Below, piece after piece: positions 8,494-16,227 of a stretch of DNA of 64,000 bases; position 1 is the first letter of the stretch; every line of letters starts with the position of its first letter. The notes under the pieces were generated by a model. It did no database searches, was not told the origin of the DNA, and saw only the letters and a program-made list of their open reading frames with translations. The position numbers and the translations under genes are program-made. Source of the stretch: PMP191F sp047602185 (lineage in GTDB: Bacteria > Bacteroidota > Bacteroidia > Chitinophagales > Chitinophagaceae); NCBI GenBank assembly GCA_047602185.1, contig JASGHY010000001.1, forward strand, positions 5,394,001 through 5,458,000, read 5' to 3'.

Positions 8494-10014
8494 ATGAAAC
8501 AGATTATCAGATATACAGGCTTTTGTTTTCTAATAGGTATTACAGCTACTGCCTGTAAGAAAGATTGGCTGAGTCCTGCACAGGAAAATCAGCTTGTGAA
8601 GGAGGATTCTACATTCAATGATCCTACTAATGCTGTAAAATTTGTAAATGCGGCTTATAACCAGTTGCTCGCCTGGAATACAACTACTTTTTCATGGATA
8701 GGCATGAGCAGCATCACTTCGGATGATGCTGATAAAGGCAGCTCGCCCGGTGATAATGGTACTGATAAAGACCAGATGGATGCAATTTCTTATACATCTA
8801 CTTCTGCCTCCCTTAACGAGGTATGGATTGGCTTGTACCAGGGCGTAAACCGTTGCAACCAGGCTTTGGCGAACGTGCCCAAGTTCAATATCGACCAGTC
8901 ACTTAAGAACAGGCTGGCTGGTGAAGCGCGTTTCCTGAGAGCATATTTCTATTTTAACCTGGTGCGCTGCTGGGGTGCGGTTCCTTTAGTAGATACCGTA
9001 CTGGATGCTAACAATTCTTCAGACTTTTCAAAAGGAAATACCAGGAGAGATACAACTGTGATCTATGATTTCATTGAGAATGATCTGAGATTTGCCATGA
9101 GCGTACTGCCTACCAAGCAACAATATGCCGCTTCTGAAATGGGACGTGCCACACAGGGCGCTGCTGCAGCTATGCTGGCTAAGGTGAGCATGTATCGCAA
9201 AAAATGGAACCAGGCACTTACACTTACTGATGATATCATAGCGCAGAAATATGGTACTTATAGCATGGTAACAGATTATACTACCATGTGGCGTGAGGTT
9301 GGTGAAAACAGCAGTGAGTCTTTGTTTGAGATCCAGGGCAAGGGTACCGTTCCTACGGCTGGCGTACAACAGTATTCACAGGTACAGGGTATGCGTGCTG
9401 CCACCTTCAGTGGTGTTACCAACGTGTACACTGGCTGGGGTTTCAATACACCGAGTGCAGATCTTGACAATGCTTACGAAACCGGTGATGTAAGAAAAAA
9501 CTCTACCATTATTCACATAGGCGATGTACTGTTTGATGGTGCTAAACTGGTGAGCGCAGAAAATGCCCGCTATAACTATAAAGCATACATCAGCAAAACA
9601 CAGGAGTCATACGGTGATGGTGATGTAAGTAACAAGAATGTGCGTATACTGCGTATGGGTGAAATGTATCTTATCAATGCAGAAGCTGCCAATGAGCTGT
9701 CTCAGTCAGGTAAGGCATTGATCTCCCTGAACCTGGTACGTGCGCGTGCAAGAGGTGGTGTAAGTGGTGTACTGCCTGATGTTACTACAACCGATCAGAC
9801 AGGACTGCGTACTGCTATCTGGAAAGAAAGAAGAGTAGAACTGGCTATGGAGCATGATCGTTTCTTCGACATCATTCGCCAGGGAAGAGCCGGTACAATT
9901 ATGAGAGCGCAGGGTAAGAACTTTGTAGACGGAGTAAATGAAGTATTTCCTATTCCTGATGCACAGATCTCTGCCAGCGGCGGACAGTTGATCCAGAATA
10001 AAGGTTATAACTAA
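8494..10014 (+). CDS. SusD/RagB-like surface glycan-binding lipoprotein
   Basis: Lid of the SusC transporter, 506 residues. Lipobox ITATAC places the lipidated Cys at residue 21, followed by Lys-Lys-Asp as in surface-exposed Bacteroidota lipoproteins. TPR-type helices follow (LAGEARFLRAYFYFNLVRCWGAVPLV is a hallmark of the family). The C-terminus carries the RagB/SusD signature (IWKERRVELAMEHDRFFDIIRQGRA, then EVFPIPDAQI). It is the last gene before a strong terminator. Confidence 0.96.
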   Translation: MKQIIRYTGFCFLIGITATACKKDWLSPAQENQLVKEDSTFNDPTNAVKFVNAAYNQLLAWNTTTFSWIGMSSITSDDADKGSSPGDNGTDKDQMDAISYTSTSASLNEVWIGLYQGVNRCNQALANVPKFNIDQSLKNRLAGEARFLRAYFYFNLVRCWGAVPLVDTVLDANNSSDFSKGNTRRDTTVIYDFIENDLRFAMSVLPTKQQYAASEMGRATQGAAAAMLAKVSMYRKKWNQALTLTDDIIAQKYGTYSMVTDYTTMWREVGENSSESLFEIQGKGTVPTAGVQQYSQVQGMRAATFSGVTNVYTGWGFNTPSADLDNAYETGDVRKNSTIIHIGDVLFDGAKLVSAENARYNYKAYISKTQESYGDGDVSNKNVRILRMGEMYLINAEAANELSQSGKALISLNLVRARARGGVSGVLPDVTTTDQTGLRTAIWKERRVELAMEHDRFFDIIRQGRAGTIMRAQGKNFVDGVNEVFPIPDAQISASGGQLIQNKGYN

Positions 10015-10034
10015 TTATAGCTGAATAAAGCAGG

Positions 10035-10077
10035 TGGGGAGCGCCTGTATCCGCAGGTGTTCCCCATTTTCTTTTTT
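10035..10077 (+). terminator. Intrinsic terminator after susCD
   Basis: 13-bp stem TGGGGAGCGCCTG/CAGGTGTTCCCCA (two G-U pairs), loop TATCCG, then TTTTCTTTTTT. It separates the susCD transcript from the glycoside hydrolase genes, which need either read-through or a promoter of their own. Confidence 0.85.
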
Positions 10078-10180
10078 AAAAAGTGCGTAGACTATCGTTA
10101 CGTTTTACGACTTTAACCAAACCAAAACGCTGCCATTTAATCATTGTAAAAAAGGCATTGCATTGCCATACTTTTCCGGA

Positions 10181-11836
10181 ATGAAACAATGGACCTTTAT
10201 AACACTCAGCCTGCTGTTGCTGGCTTCAGCGTGTAAAAAAAGTGACTCTTCAGGGAATACAGGTGGCGGTACATTCAGTTATCGCTCAACTCTGGTAAAC
10301 GGCATCAATAACGGCACCAACAGCTACTCCAACACCTCCACTAACCCTACTATTAAGATCTCTTTTTCCGAACCGATCAATCGTTCGGCCACTGCATCAA
10401 ACGTATTTTTTAAGGAGGGCAGTAATGCTGTTGATTTTTCCCTTGCATATGAGAACAATGACAGTATCGTTGTTGTGAAACCCAATGCTTCGCTCAAGGC
10501 CTTTACCTCCTACTCTGTGATCGTAGCCTTTACCATTAAGTCTGTGGCTGGTAACCAGCTTGCCAACTCACTCACCGTAAGTTTACAGACAGGTATTGAT
10601 TCTACAAATAAATTTCCGACGATCACTGACGACTCACTGCTAACGCTTGTACAAAAACAAACCTTTAAATACTTCTGGGATTTCGGTCATCCCAATTCCG
10701 GCATGGCCCGCGAACGTAATACATCTGGTGACGTGATTGCTACCGGTGGTTCCGGTTTTGGCATTATGGCCATTGTAACCGGCATCAGCCGCAACTTTAT
10801 TACACGTTCCGAAGGACTTACCCGTTTACAGAAGATAGTTGCCTTTCTGAAAACGGCAAAAACCTGGCATGGGGCTTTCCCACATTGGATCAATGGTAAT
10901 ACGGGTGCTACTGTTCCTTTCAGTACCAAAGACGATGGCGCAGACCTGGTAGAAACTTCTTACCTGATGCAGGGGTTATTAACTGCAAGGCAGTACTTCA
11001 GCAATGCTGATGCTGCAGAAACCACATTACGTACAGATATCACCAACCTGTATAATGCTGTAGAGTGGAGCTGGTTCCGTAAAAGCAATGAAAATGTATT
11101 GTACTGGCACTGGAGCAGTACTTATAACTGGGATATGAACCTTAAGATCCAGGGATGGAATGAAGGCCTGATGACCTATGTACTGGGTGCATCTTCAACA
11201 ACCTATGGTGTTCCTAAAGCAGCATATACAGAAGGATGGGCAAGAAATGGTGCCATGGTAAATGGCAGTAGTTTTTATGGCATCACTTTACCACTGGGCA
11301 ATGCTTATGGTGGCCCGCTATTTTTTACGCATTATTCCTTCATGGGTATCAATCCCACAGGGCTTACCGATACCTATGCCAATTACTGGCAGCAGAATGT
11401 AGCTCATGCAAAGATCAACTACAACTACTGCAAAACCAATCCCAACAATTATTATGGATACAGCGAACAGTGCTGGGGGCTTACTGCCAGTGATATTCCC
11501 AGCGGCTATACGGCCAGTTCGCCTACCAATGATGTTGGCGTAATTGCCCCTACGGCTGCATTGGCCTCTTTCCCCTATACTCCGGCTGAATCAATGGCCG
11601 CGTTGAAATTTTTCTATTACAAACTGGGCGACAGGATCTGGAAGGATTATGGATTTACGGATGCATTCTCTCTGAAAGATCAATGGTTTGCCAGCTCTTA
11701 CCTAGCTATTGACCAGGGGCCTATCATTGTAATGATAGAGAACTACCGTACCGGTTTGTTATGGAACCTGTTTATGAGCAATCCCGAAGTAAAGACCGGG
11801 ATGAAAAGTCTTGGATTCCAAAGCCCCAATTTATAG
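10181..11836 (+). CDS. GH144-type endo-beta-1,2-glucanase, lipoprotein with Ig-like domain
   Basis: Surface or periplasmic lipoprotein of 551 residues; lipobox LASAC with Cys18. Residues about 33-138 form a SbsA-type Ig-like (Big_5) domain. The rest is the Glycoamylase (PF10091) fold of family GH144, an alpha/alpha barrel. The known GH144 enzyme of Chitinophaga depends on Asp139, Glu142 and Glu211; here GADLVETS gives D255 and E258, and GWNEG gives E328, with matching spacing (3 and 70). The expected reaction is endo-cleavage of beta-1,2-glucan to sophoro-oligosaccharides. The ATG at 10181 is chosen because it begins the signal peptide; an upstream TTG adds six unlikely residues. Confidence 0.85.
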   Translation: MKQWTFITLSLLLLASACKKSDSSGNTGGGTFSYRSTLVNGINNGTNSYSNTSTNPTIKISFSEPINRSATASNVFFKEGSNAVDFSLAYENNDSIVVVKPNASLKAFTSYSVIVAFTIKSVAGNQLANSLTVSLQTGIDSTNKFPTITDDSLLTLVQKQTFKYFWDFGHPNSGMARERNTSGDVIATGGSGFGIMAIVTGISRNFITRSEGLTRLQKIVAFLKTAKTWHGAFPHWINGNTGATVPFSTKDDGADLVETSYLMQGLLTARQYFSNADAAETTLRTDITNLYNAVEWSWFRKSNENVLYWHWSSTYNWDMNLKIQGWNEGLMTYVLGASSTTYGVPKAAYTEGWARNGAMVNGSSFYGITLPLGNAYGGPLFFTHYSFMGINPTGLTDTYANYWQQNVAHAKINYNYCKTNPNNYYGYSEQCWGLTASDIPSGYTASSPTNDVGVIAPTAALASFPYTPAESMAALKFFYYKLGDRIWKDYGFTDAFSLKDQWFASSYLAIDQGPIIVMIENYRTGLLWNLFMSNPEVKTGMKSLGFQSPNL

Positions 11837-11929
11837 GGCCTGATAAAGGTTTGTCAATCCGTACCACAAAAATGCCTGGTTCTTAAAAATCGAGTCTTTC
11901 CTTTTTTAAAAACCAAAAATTGTGATCAT

Positions 11930-12316
11930 ATGAAAAAGATAACCTTCATCCTTGTATTCATTTTAATGGTAGTGGTTGGCTTTAGTGTGCCGGGCCGTAA
12001 AACGGTTACTGCCAATGCTAAAACATTACTGGATGCATACTGCGCCACCAGTAATGCTACCAACGATTACATTTATGTACACCTGTGGAATGCATCGCAC
12101 AACTACAATTTTACAGTACCTCCACATGCAGCAGCAGGCTATGTAATGGGGCAGATAGAAGCTGATTGCTACAATGTAACACTCACTTCATCCGGCGGAC
12201 CGCATACCATGCAGTTTTACTGGTACAATGCCGGTTATGTAACAACCGGCACTTATAGCGGAGGCGATCTGTGTGCTACTTGCACCTCCTGTCCTTCGCT
12301 CAGGATCTATAATTAA
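11930..12316 (+). CDS. Small secreted Cys-containing protein, unknown
   Basis: 128 residues with a clear Sec signal peptide (MKKITFILVFILMVVVGFS). The mature part is rich in Tyr, Asn, Thr and aromatic residues, and has five Cys (YCATS, ADCYN, then C-x2-C-x2-C near the end: DLCATCTSCPS). No family is recognised. It lies between the two GH144 genes, 93 bases after the first and 76 before the second, on the same strand. A glycan-binding or accessory role is only a guess from location. Confidence 0.75.
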   Translation: MKKITFILVFILMVVVGFSVPGRKTVTANAKTLLDAYCATSNATNDYIYVHLWNASHNYNFTVPPHAAAGYVMGQIEADCYNVTLTSSGGPHTMQFYWYNAGYVTTGTYSGGDLCATCTSCPSLRIYN

Positions 12317-12392
12317 TTATTTCGGAACATAATAAGAACCAGGCATTTTTACCCCTGAATTCTTACAACCCGGACATCGTAAAACCATTGTA

Positions 12393-13766
12393 ATGAAATA
12401 TCCAATTACCTGTTTTGTATTGGTATTGAGTGCGGCACTGATTTCACAACAGAGCTGCGGACAGAGAAAAACAACCGAAAAAGCAAAACAAGCAGCAACG
12501 CAAAAATTGACTGACGACCAGTTGCTGGACACTGTAGAGAAACAAACCTTTCAATATTTCTGGGATGGCGCTGAGCCTAACAGCGGGCTTGCACGTGAGC
12601 GTGTACATGTAGATGGTAATTACCCTGAGAATGATCAGCATATTGTAACTACCGGTGGCGGAGGATTTGGTGTAATGGCCATACTGGCTGGGATTCACCG
12701 GAAATTTATTACACGTGAACAGGGCAGAGAACGGTTTGAGCGTATTGTAGATTTTTTATCGAAGGCAGATCGCTTTCATGGAGCATGGCCACACTGGATG
12801 AACGGAGAGACCGGTAAGGTAAAACCATTTGGAAGGAAAGACAATGGCGGGGATCTTGTTGAGTCTGCTTTTATGATCCAGGGCCTGCTTTGTGTACGCC
12901 AGTATTTTAAAGATGGTAATACGGCAGAGAAAGCGTTGGCTGCAAAAATTGATACACTGTGGCACCAGGTAGAATGGGACTGGTATCGCAATGGCGGCAA
13001 AAATGTATTGTACTGGCACTGGAGCCCGGAATACGCCTGGGAAATGAACTTCCCGGTAAAGGGGTACAACGAGTGCCTGATCATGTATATACTGGCTGCA
13101 TCATCACCCACGCATACTATTCCTGCAGAAGTATACCATGAAGGATGGGCACGCAGTGGCGCTATTAAAGGCGGTAGCACTAAATATGGATATACGTTAC
13201 AGCTTAATCACAATGGTGCGCTGGAGTACGGCGGCCCGTTGTTCTGGGCACATTATTCATACTTAGGTCTTGACCCCCGTGGATTAAAAGACCAGTATGC
13301 TGATTACTGGCAGGAAAACACTGCCCAGACTATGATCAACTATTCATGGTGTGTAGAAAACCCGGGCAAGTATAAAGGCTATGGTCCTGATAACTGGGGG
13401 CTTACTGCCAGCTACTCCGTAAAAGGATATGATGCACATGCGCCGGGTGCCGGAAAAGATCTTGGCGTAATTTCTCCTACGGCTGCATTGTCCTCAATGC
13501 CTTATTCTCCCAAAGAGTCTATAGCAGCCATGCGTCACTGGTACACGGATATGAAAGATAAACTATGGGGACCTTATGGTTTTTATGATGCATTCAGTGA
13601 AACTGCCAACTGGTTCCCTGCAAGGTACCTGGCCATAGACCAGGGGCCGGCAGTGGTAATGATAGAGAATTATCGTAGCGGTTTGTTATGGAACCTGTTC
13701 ATGAGCTGCCCCGAAGTGAAGGGAGGATTAAAGAAGTTGGGTTTTCAAAGTCCGCATATAAAGTAA
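12393..13766 (+). CDS. GH144-type endo-beta-1,2-glucanase (single domain)
   Basis: 457 residues: signal peptide (MKYPITCFVLVLSAAL) and one Glycoamylase/GH144 domain, without the Ig-like domain of its upstream paralogue. The catalytic pattern is kept: GGDLVES gives D154 and E157, GYNEC gives E227. The shared blocks HWMNG, NVLYWHWSPEY, NWGLTAS and AIDQGPAVVMIENYRSGLLWN match the first copy, so the pair arose by duplication or both belong to one clade. A Cys at 22 follows the signal but the lipobox (SQQSC) is poor, so lipidation is uncertain. First gene of a tight run to 18504. Confidence 0.87.
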   Translation: MKYPITCFVLVLSAALISQQSCGQRKTTEKAKQAATQKLTDDQLLDTVEKQTFQYFWDGAEPNSGLARERVHVDGNYPENDQHIVTTGGGGFGVMAILAGIHRKFITREQGRERFERIVDFLSKADRFHGAWPHWMNGETGKVKPFGRKDNGGDLVESAFMIQGLLCVRQYFKDGNTAEKALAAKIDTLWHQVEWDWYRNGGKNVLYWHWSPEYAWEMNFPVKGYNECLIMYILAASSPTHTIPAEVYHEGWARSGAIKGGSTKYGYTLQLNHNGALEYGGPLFWAHYSYLGLDPRGLKDQYADYWQENTAQTMINYSWCVENPGKYKGYGPDNWGLTASYSVKGYDAHAPGAGKDLGVISPTAALSSMPYSPKESIAAMRHWYTDMKDKLWGPYGFYDAFSETANWFPARYLAIDQGPAVVMIENYRSGLLWNLFMSCPEVKGGLKKLGFQSPHIK

Positions 13767-13788
13767 TAAGAGGCTTTAAACAGCGTGC

Positions 13789-15531
13789 ATGAAAAAGAGT
13801 TTGTTACTGTCAACGATATTGCTGTTGGTGATGAATGTGTTTGCACAACAGCAAGCTACTTATTGTAATCCTATCAATATTGATTACGGTTATTGCCCTA
13901 TTCCAAATTTTACGGAATGGGGTAAGCACCGTGCTACCGCCGACCCGGTAATTGTGCAATACAAAGGCGATTACTACCTGTTCTCTACCAACCAATGGGG
14001 TTATTGGTGGAGCAGTGACATGTATCATTGGAACTTTGTATCCCGCTCATTCCTGAAACCTTATCACAAAGTGTATGATGATCTGTGTGCCCCTGCGGTA
14101 CTGGTAATGGGCGATACCATGCTGGTATTAGGTTCCACACATTTTAAGAATTTTCCATTGTGGATGAGTACAGACCCTAAAGGCAACCAGTGGAAAGAAG
14201 CTGTAGATACTTTTGAAATACCTGCCTGGGACCCTGACCTGTTCCTGGATGATGATGGTAAACTGTTCCTGTACTGGGGCAGCAGCAATGTATATCCTTT
14301 ATACGGACAAGAAATTGACAGGAAAACATTTCAGCCAATTGGTGAGCAACGCGAATTATTTCGTCTGAAGGATTATCGTTACGGCTGGCAGCGTTTTGGT
14401 GAATATCTTGACAACACTTTTCTTGACCCCTTTATGGAAGGTACCTGGATGACCAAACACAATGGAAAATATTATCTACAATATGGGGCGCCCGGTACAG
14501 AGTTCAGTGGCTATGCAGATGGTGTGGAAGTAAGTGATCACCCGCTGGGGCCTTTCTCGCCACAGCCACACAACCCCATGTCGTGGAAACCGGGAGGCTT
14601 TGCAAGAGGTGCGGGGCATGGTGCTACCTTTCAGGACAAGAGGAATAACTGGTGGCATGTTTCGACCATGGTGATCTCGGTAAAAAATAATTTTGAAAGA
14701 CGTATTGGTATCTGGCCCGCAGGTTTTGATAAAGATGGAGTAATGTACACCAACACTACTTTTGGTGACTACCCGCATTATTTACCCGGCGAAGGGAAAG
14801 AACATCCTGATGGCCGGTTTACCGGCTGGATGTTGCTGAACTACAATAAGCCGGTTACGGTATCATCCACTACAGGTGGCTTTCTGCCAAATAATGCAGT
14901 GGATGAAAACATCAAAACCTACTGGAGTGCGGCAACGGGCGATAAAGGTGAATGGTTGCAAACTGATCTCGGCAATGTGAGTACCGTACGTGCGGTACAG
15001 ATCAACTATGCAGACCAGGATGCAGCCTTCCTTGGAAAACAGCAGGGCATTTATCATCAGTATAAGCTTTATTATTCTGTAGATGGAAAAAGGTGGCAGG
15101 TGCTTGCGGATAAAAGCAATAATAAAACTGATGTGCCGCATGACTATGTAGAACTGGCTGCTCCCGTACAGGCACGATTTATAAAGCTGGAAAATATACA
15201 CATGCCCACAGGTAAGTTTGCCATCAGTGGTTTGCGTGTATTTGGTAATGGCAACGGCAATAAGCCCGATATGGTGAAAAGCTTTGTAGTATTGCGTACC
15301 GAAAAAGACAAACGGAGTGCGTGGTTAAAATGGTCGCCTGTAGATAATGCCTATGCCTATAATATTTATGTAGGCATAGCGCCTGATAAATTGTATCACT
15401 GCATTATGGTGCATGGTGGCAATGACTATTATTTTAAAGGAATGGACAATACCCTGCCCTATTATTTCTCAATAGAAGCAATTAATGAAAACGGTGTTTC
15501 AGCAAGAACAGCCGTTACTAAATCTGAATAA
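13789..15531 (+). CDS. GH43-like glycosidase with discoidin and FN3 domains
   Basis: Secreted, 580 residues, signal peptide ending MNVFAQ. The five-bladed propeller covers about 25-345 and shows the three acidic positions of clan GH-F: D52 (TADPVIV), D148 (AWDPDLF) and E217 (FMEGTW). It is followed by an F5/8 type C (discoidin) domain, about 351-487, and a fibronectin type III domain, about 495-578. GH43 enzymes mostly cleave arabinan, xylan or galactan, so its place in a beta-glucan locus is odd; the true specificity cannot be read from sequence. It starts 23 bases after the GH144 gene. Confidence 0.85.
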   Translation: MKKSLLLSTILLLVMNVFAQQQATYCNPINIDYGYCPIPNFTEWGKHRATADPVIVQYKGDYYLFSTNQWGYWWSSDMYHWNFVSRSFLKPYHKVYDDLCAPAVLVMGDTMLVLGSTHFKNFPLWMSTDPKGNQWKEAVDTFEIPAWDPDLFLDDDGKLFLYWGSSNVYPLYGQEIDRKTFQPIGEQRELFRLKDYRYGWQRFGEYLDNTFLDPFMEGTWMTKHNGKYYLQYGAPGTEFSGYADGVEVSDHPLGPFSPQPHNPMSWKPGGFARGAGHGATFQDKRNNWWHVSTMVISVKNNFERRIGIWPAGFDKDGVMYTNTTFGDYPHYLPGEGKEHPDGRFTGWMLLNYNKPVTVSSTTGGFLPNNAVDENIKTYWSAATGDKGEWLQTDLGNVSTVRAVQINYADQDAAFLGKQQGIYHQYKLYYSVDGKRWQVLADKSNNKTDVPHDYVELAAPVQARFIKLENIHMPTGKFAISGLRVFGNGNGNKPDMVKSFVVLRTEKDKRSAWLKWSPVDNAYAYNIYVGIAPDKLYHCIMVHGGNDYYFKGMDNTLPYYFSIEAINENGVSARTAVTKSE

Positions 15532-15545
15532 ACCCTTGTACACAA

Positions 15546-16220
15546 ATGATGAAGAAATTATCAATCATTATTGCCATTGTTCTACAGATCATTGCTATAG
15601 CTCCTGTAAGCGTACACGCCCAGCAATTGCCTTTCTGGAATGAGATCCAGGCTTTCAAAAAACAGGATAGCCTGCATTTTCCTCCCAAAAACGCTATTCT
15701 GTTTGTAGGTAGCTCCTCCTTCCGTTACTGGACAGATGTACAGGACTATTTTCCGGGATATACTATCATCAATCGTGGTTTTGGAGGCTCCTCATTACCA
15801 CATGTAATTGCCTATGCGGATGATGTTATTTTCCCTTACCACCCAAGGCAAGTCGTTGTTTACTGTGGAGAGAACGATGTTACAGAAGATTCGGTGACTG
15901 GTGAGCTGGTAGCGCAACGTTTCATTACCCTGTTTCAGCTGATCAGGAAAAAGCAGCCGGGTGTTCCTGTTGCGTTTGTATCGCTTAAGCCAAGCCCCAG
16001 CCGTAGCCACCTGTTTCCGAAAATGATAAAAGCAAATGAGCTGATCAGAGCTTTTATAAAAAAACAATCCAAAGCAGTATTTATAGATGTTTATAGCCTG
16101 ATGCTCAATGCTGATGGTACGCCGCGTAAAGAGTTGTTTAAAGAAGATAACCTGCACATGAATAAAACAGGTTATGAGATCTGGCAAAAAGCCATCCAAC
16201 CTCATTTGTTGAAAGATTAA
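15546..16220 (+). CDS. Secreted SGNH/GDSL-family hydrolase
   Basis: 224 residues with a signal peptide (to about VHAQ, 26). SGNH blocks are all visible: GSSS at 55-58 with nucleophile S57, the oxyanion Gly in GFGGSS near 78-82, GEND at 108-111 (N110), and DNLH at 201-204 (D201, H204). Such enzymes in glycan loci remove acyl groups, for example acetyl or succinyl esters, from the polysaccharide. Only 15 bases from the upstream gene and 8 from the GH3 gene, so clearly in the same operon. Confidence 0.9.
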   Translation: MMKKLSIIIAIVLQIIAIAPVSVHAQQLPFWNEIQAFKKQDSLHFPPKNAILFVGSSSFRYWTDVQDYFPGYTIINRGFGGSSLPHVIAYADDVIFPYHPRQVVVYCGENDVTEDSVTGELVAQRFITLFQLIRKKQPGVPVAFVSLKPSPSRSHLFPKMIKANELIRAFIKKQSKAVFIDVYSLMLNADGTPRKELFKEDNLHMNKTGYEIWQKAIQPHLLKD

Positions 16221-16227
16221 ATATTGA

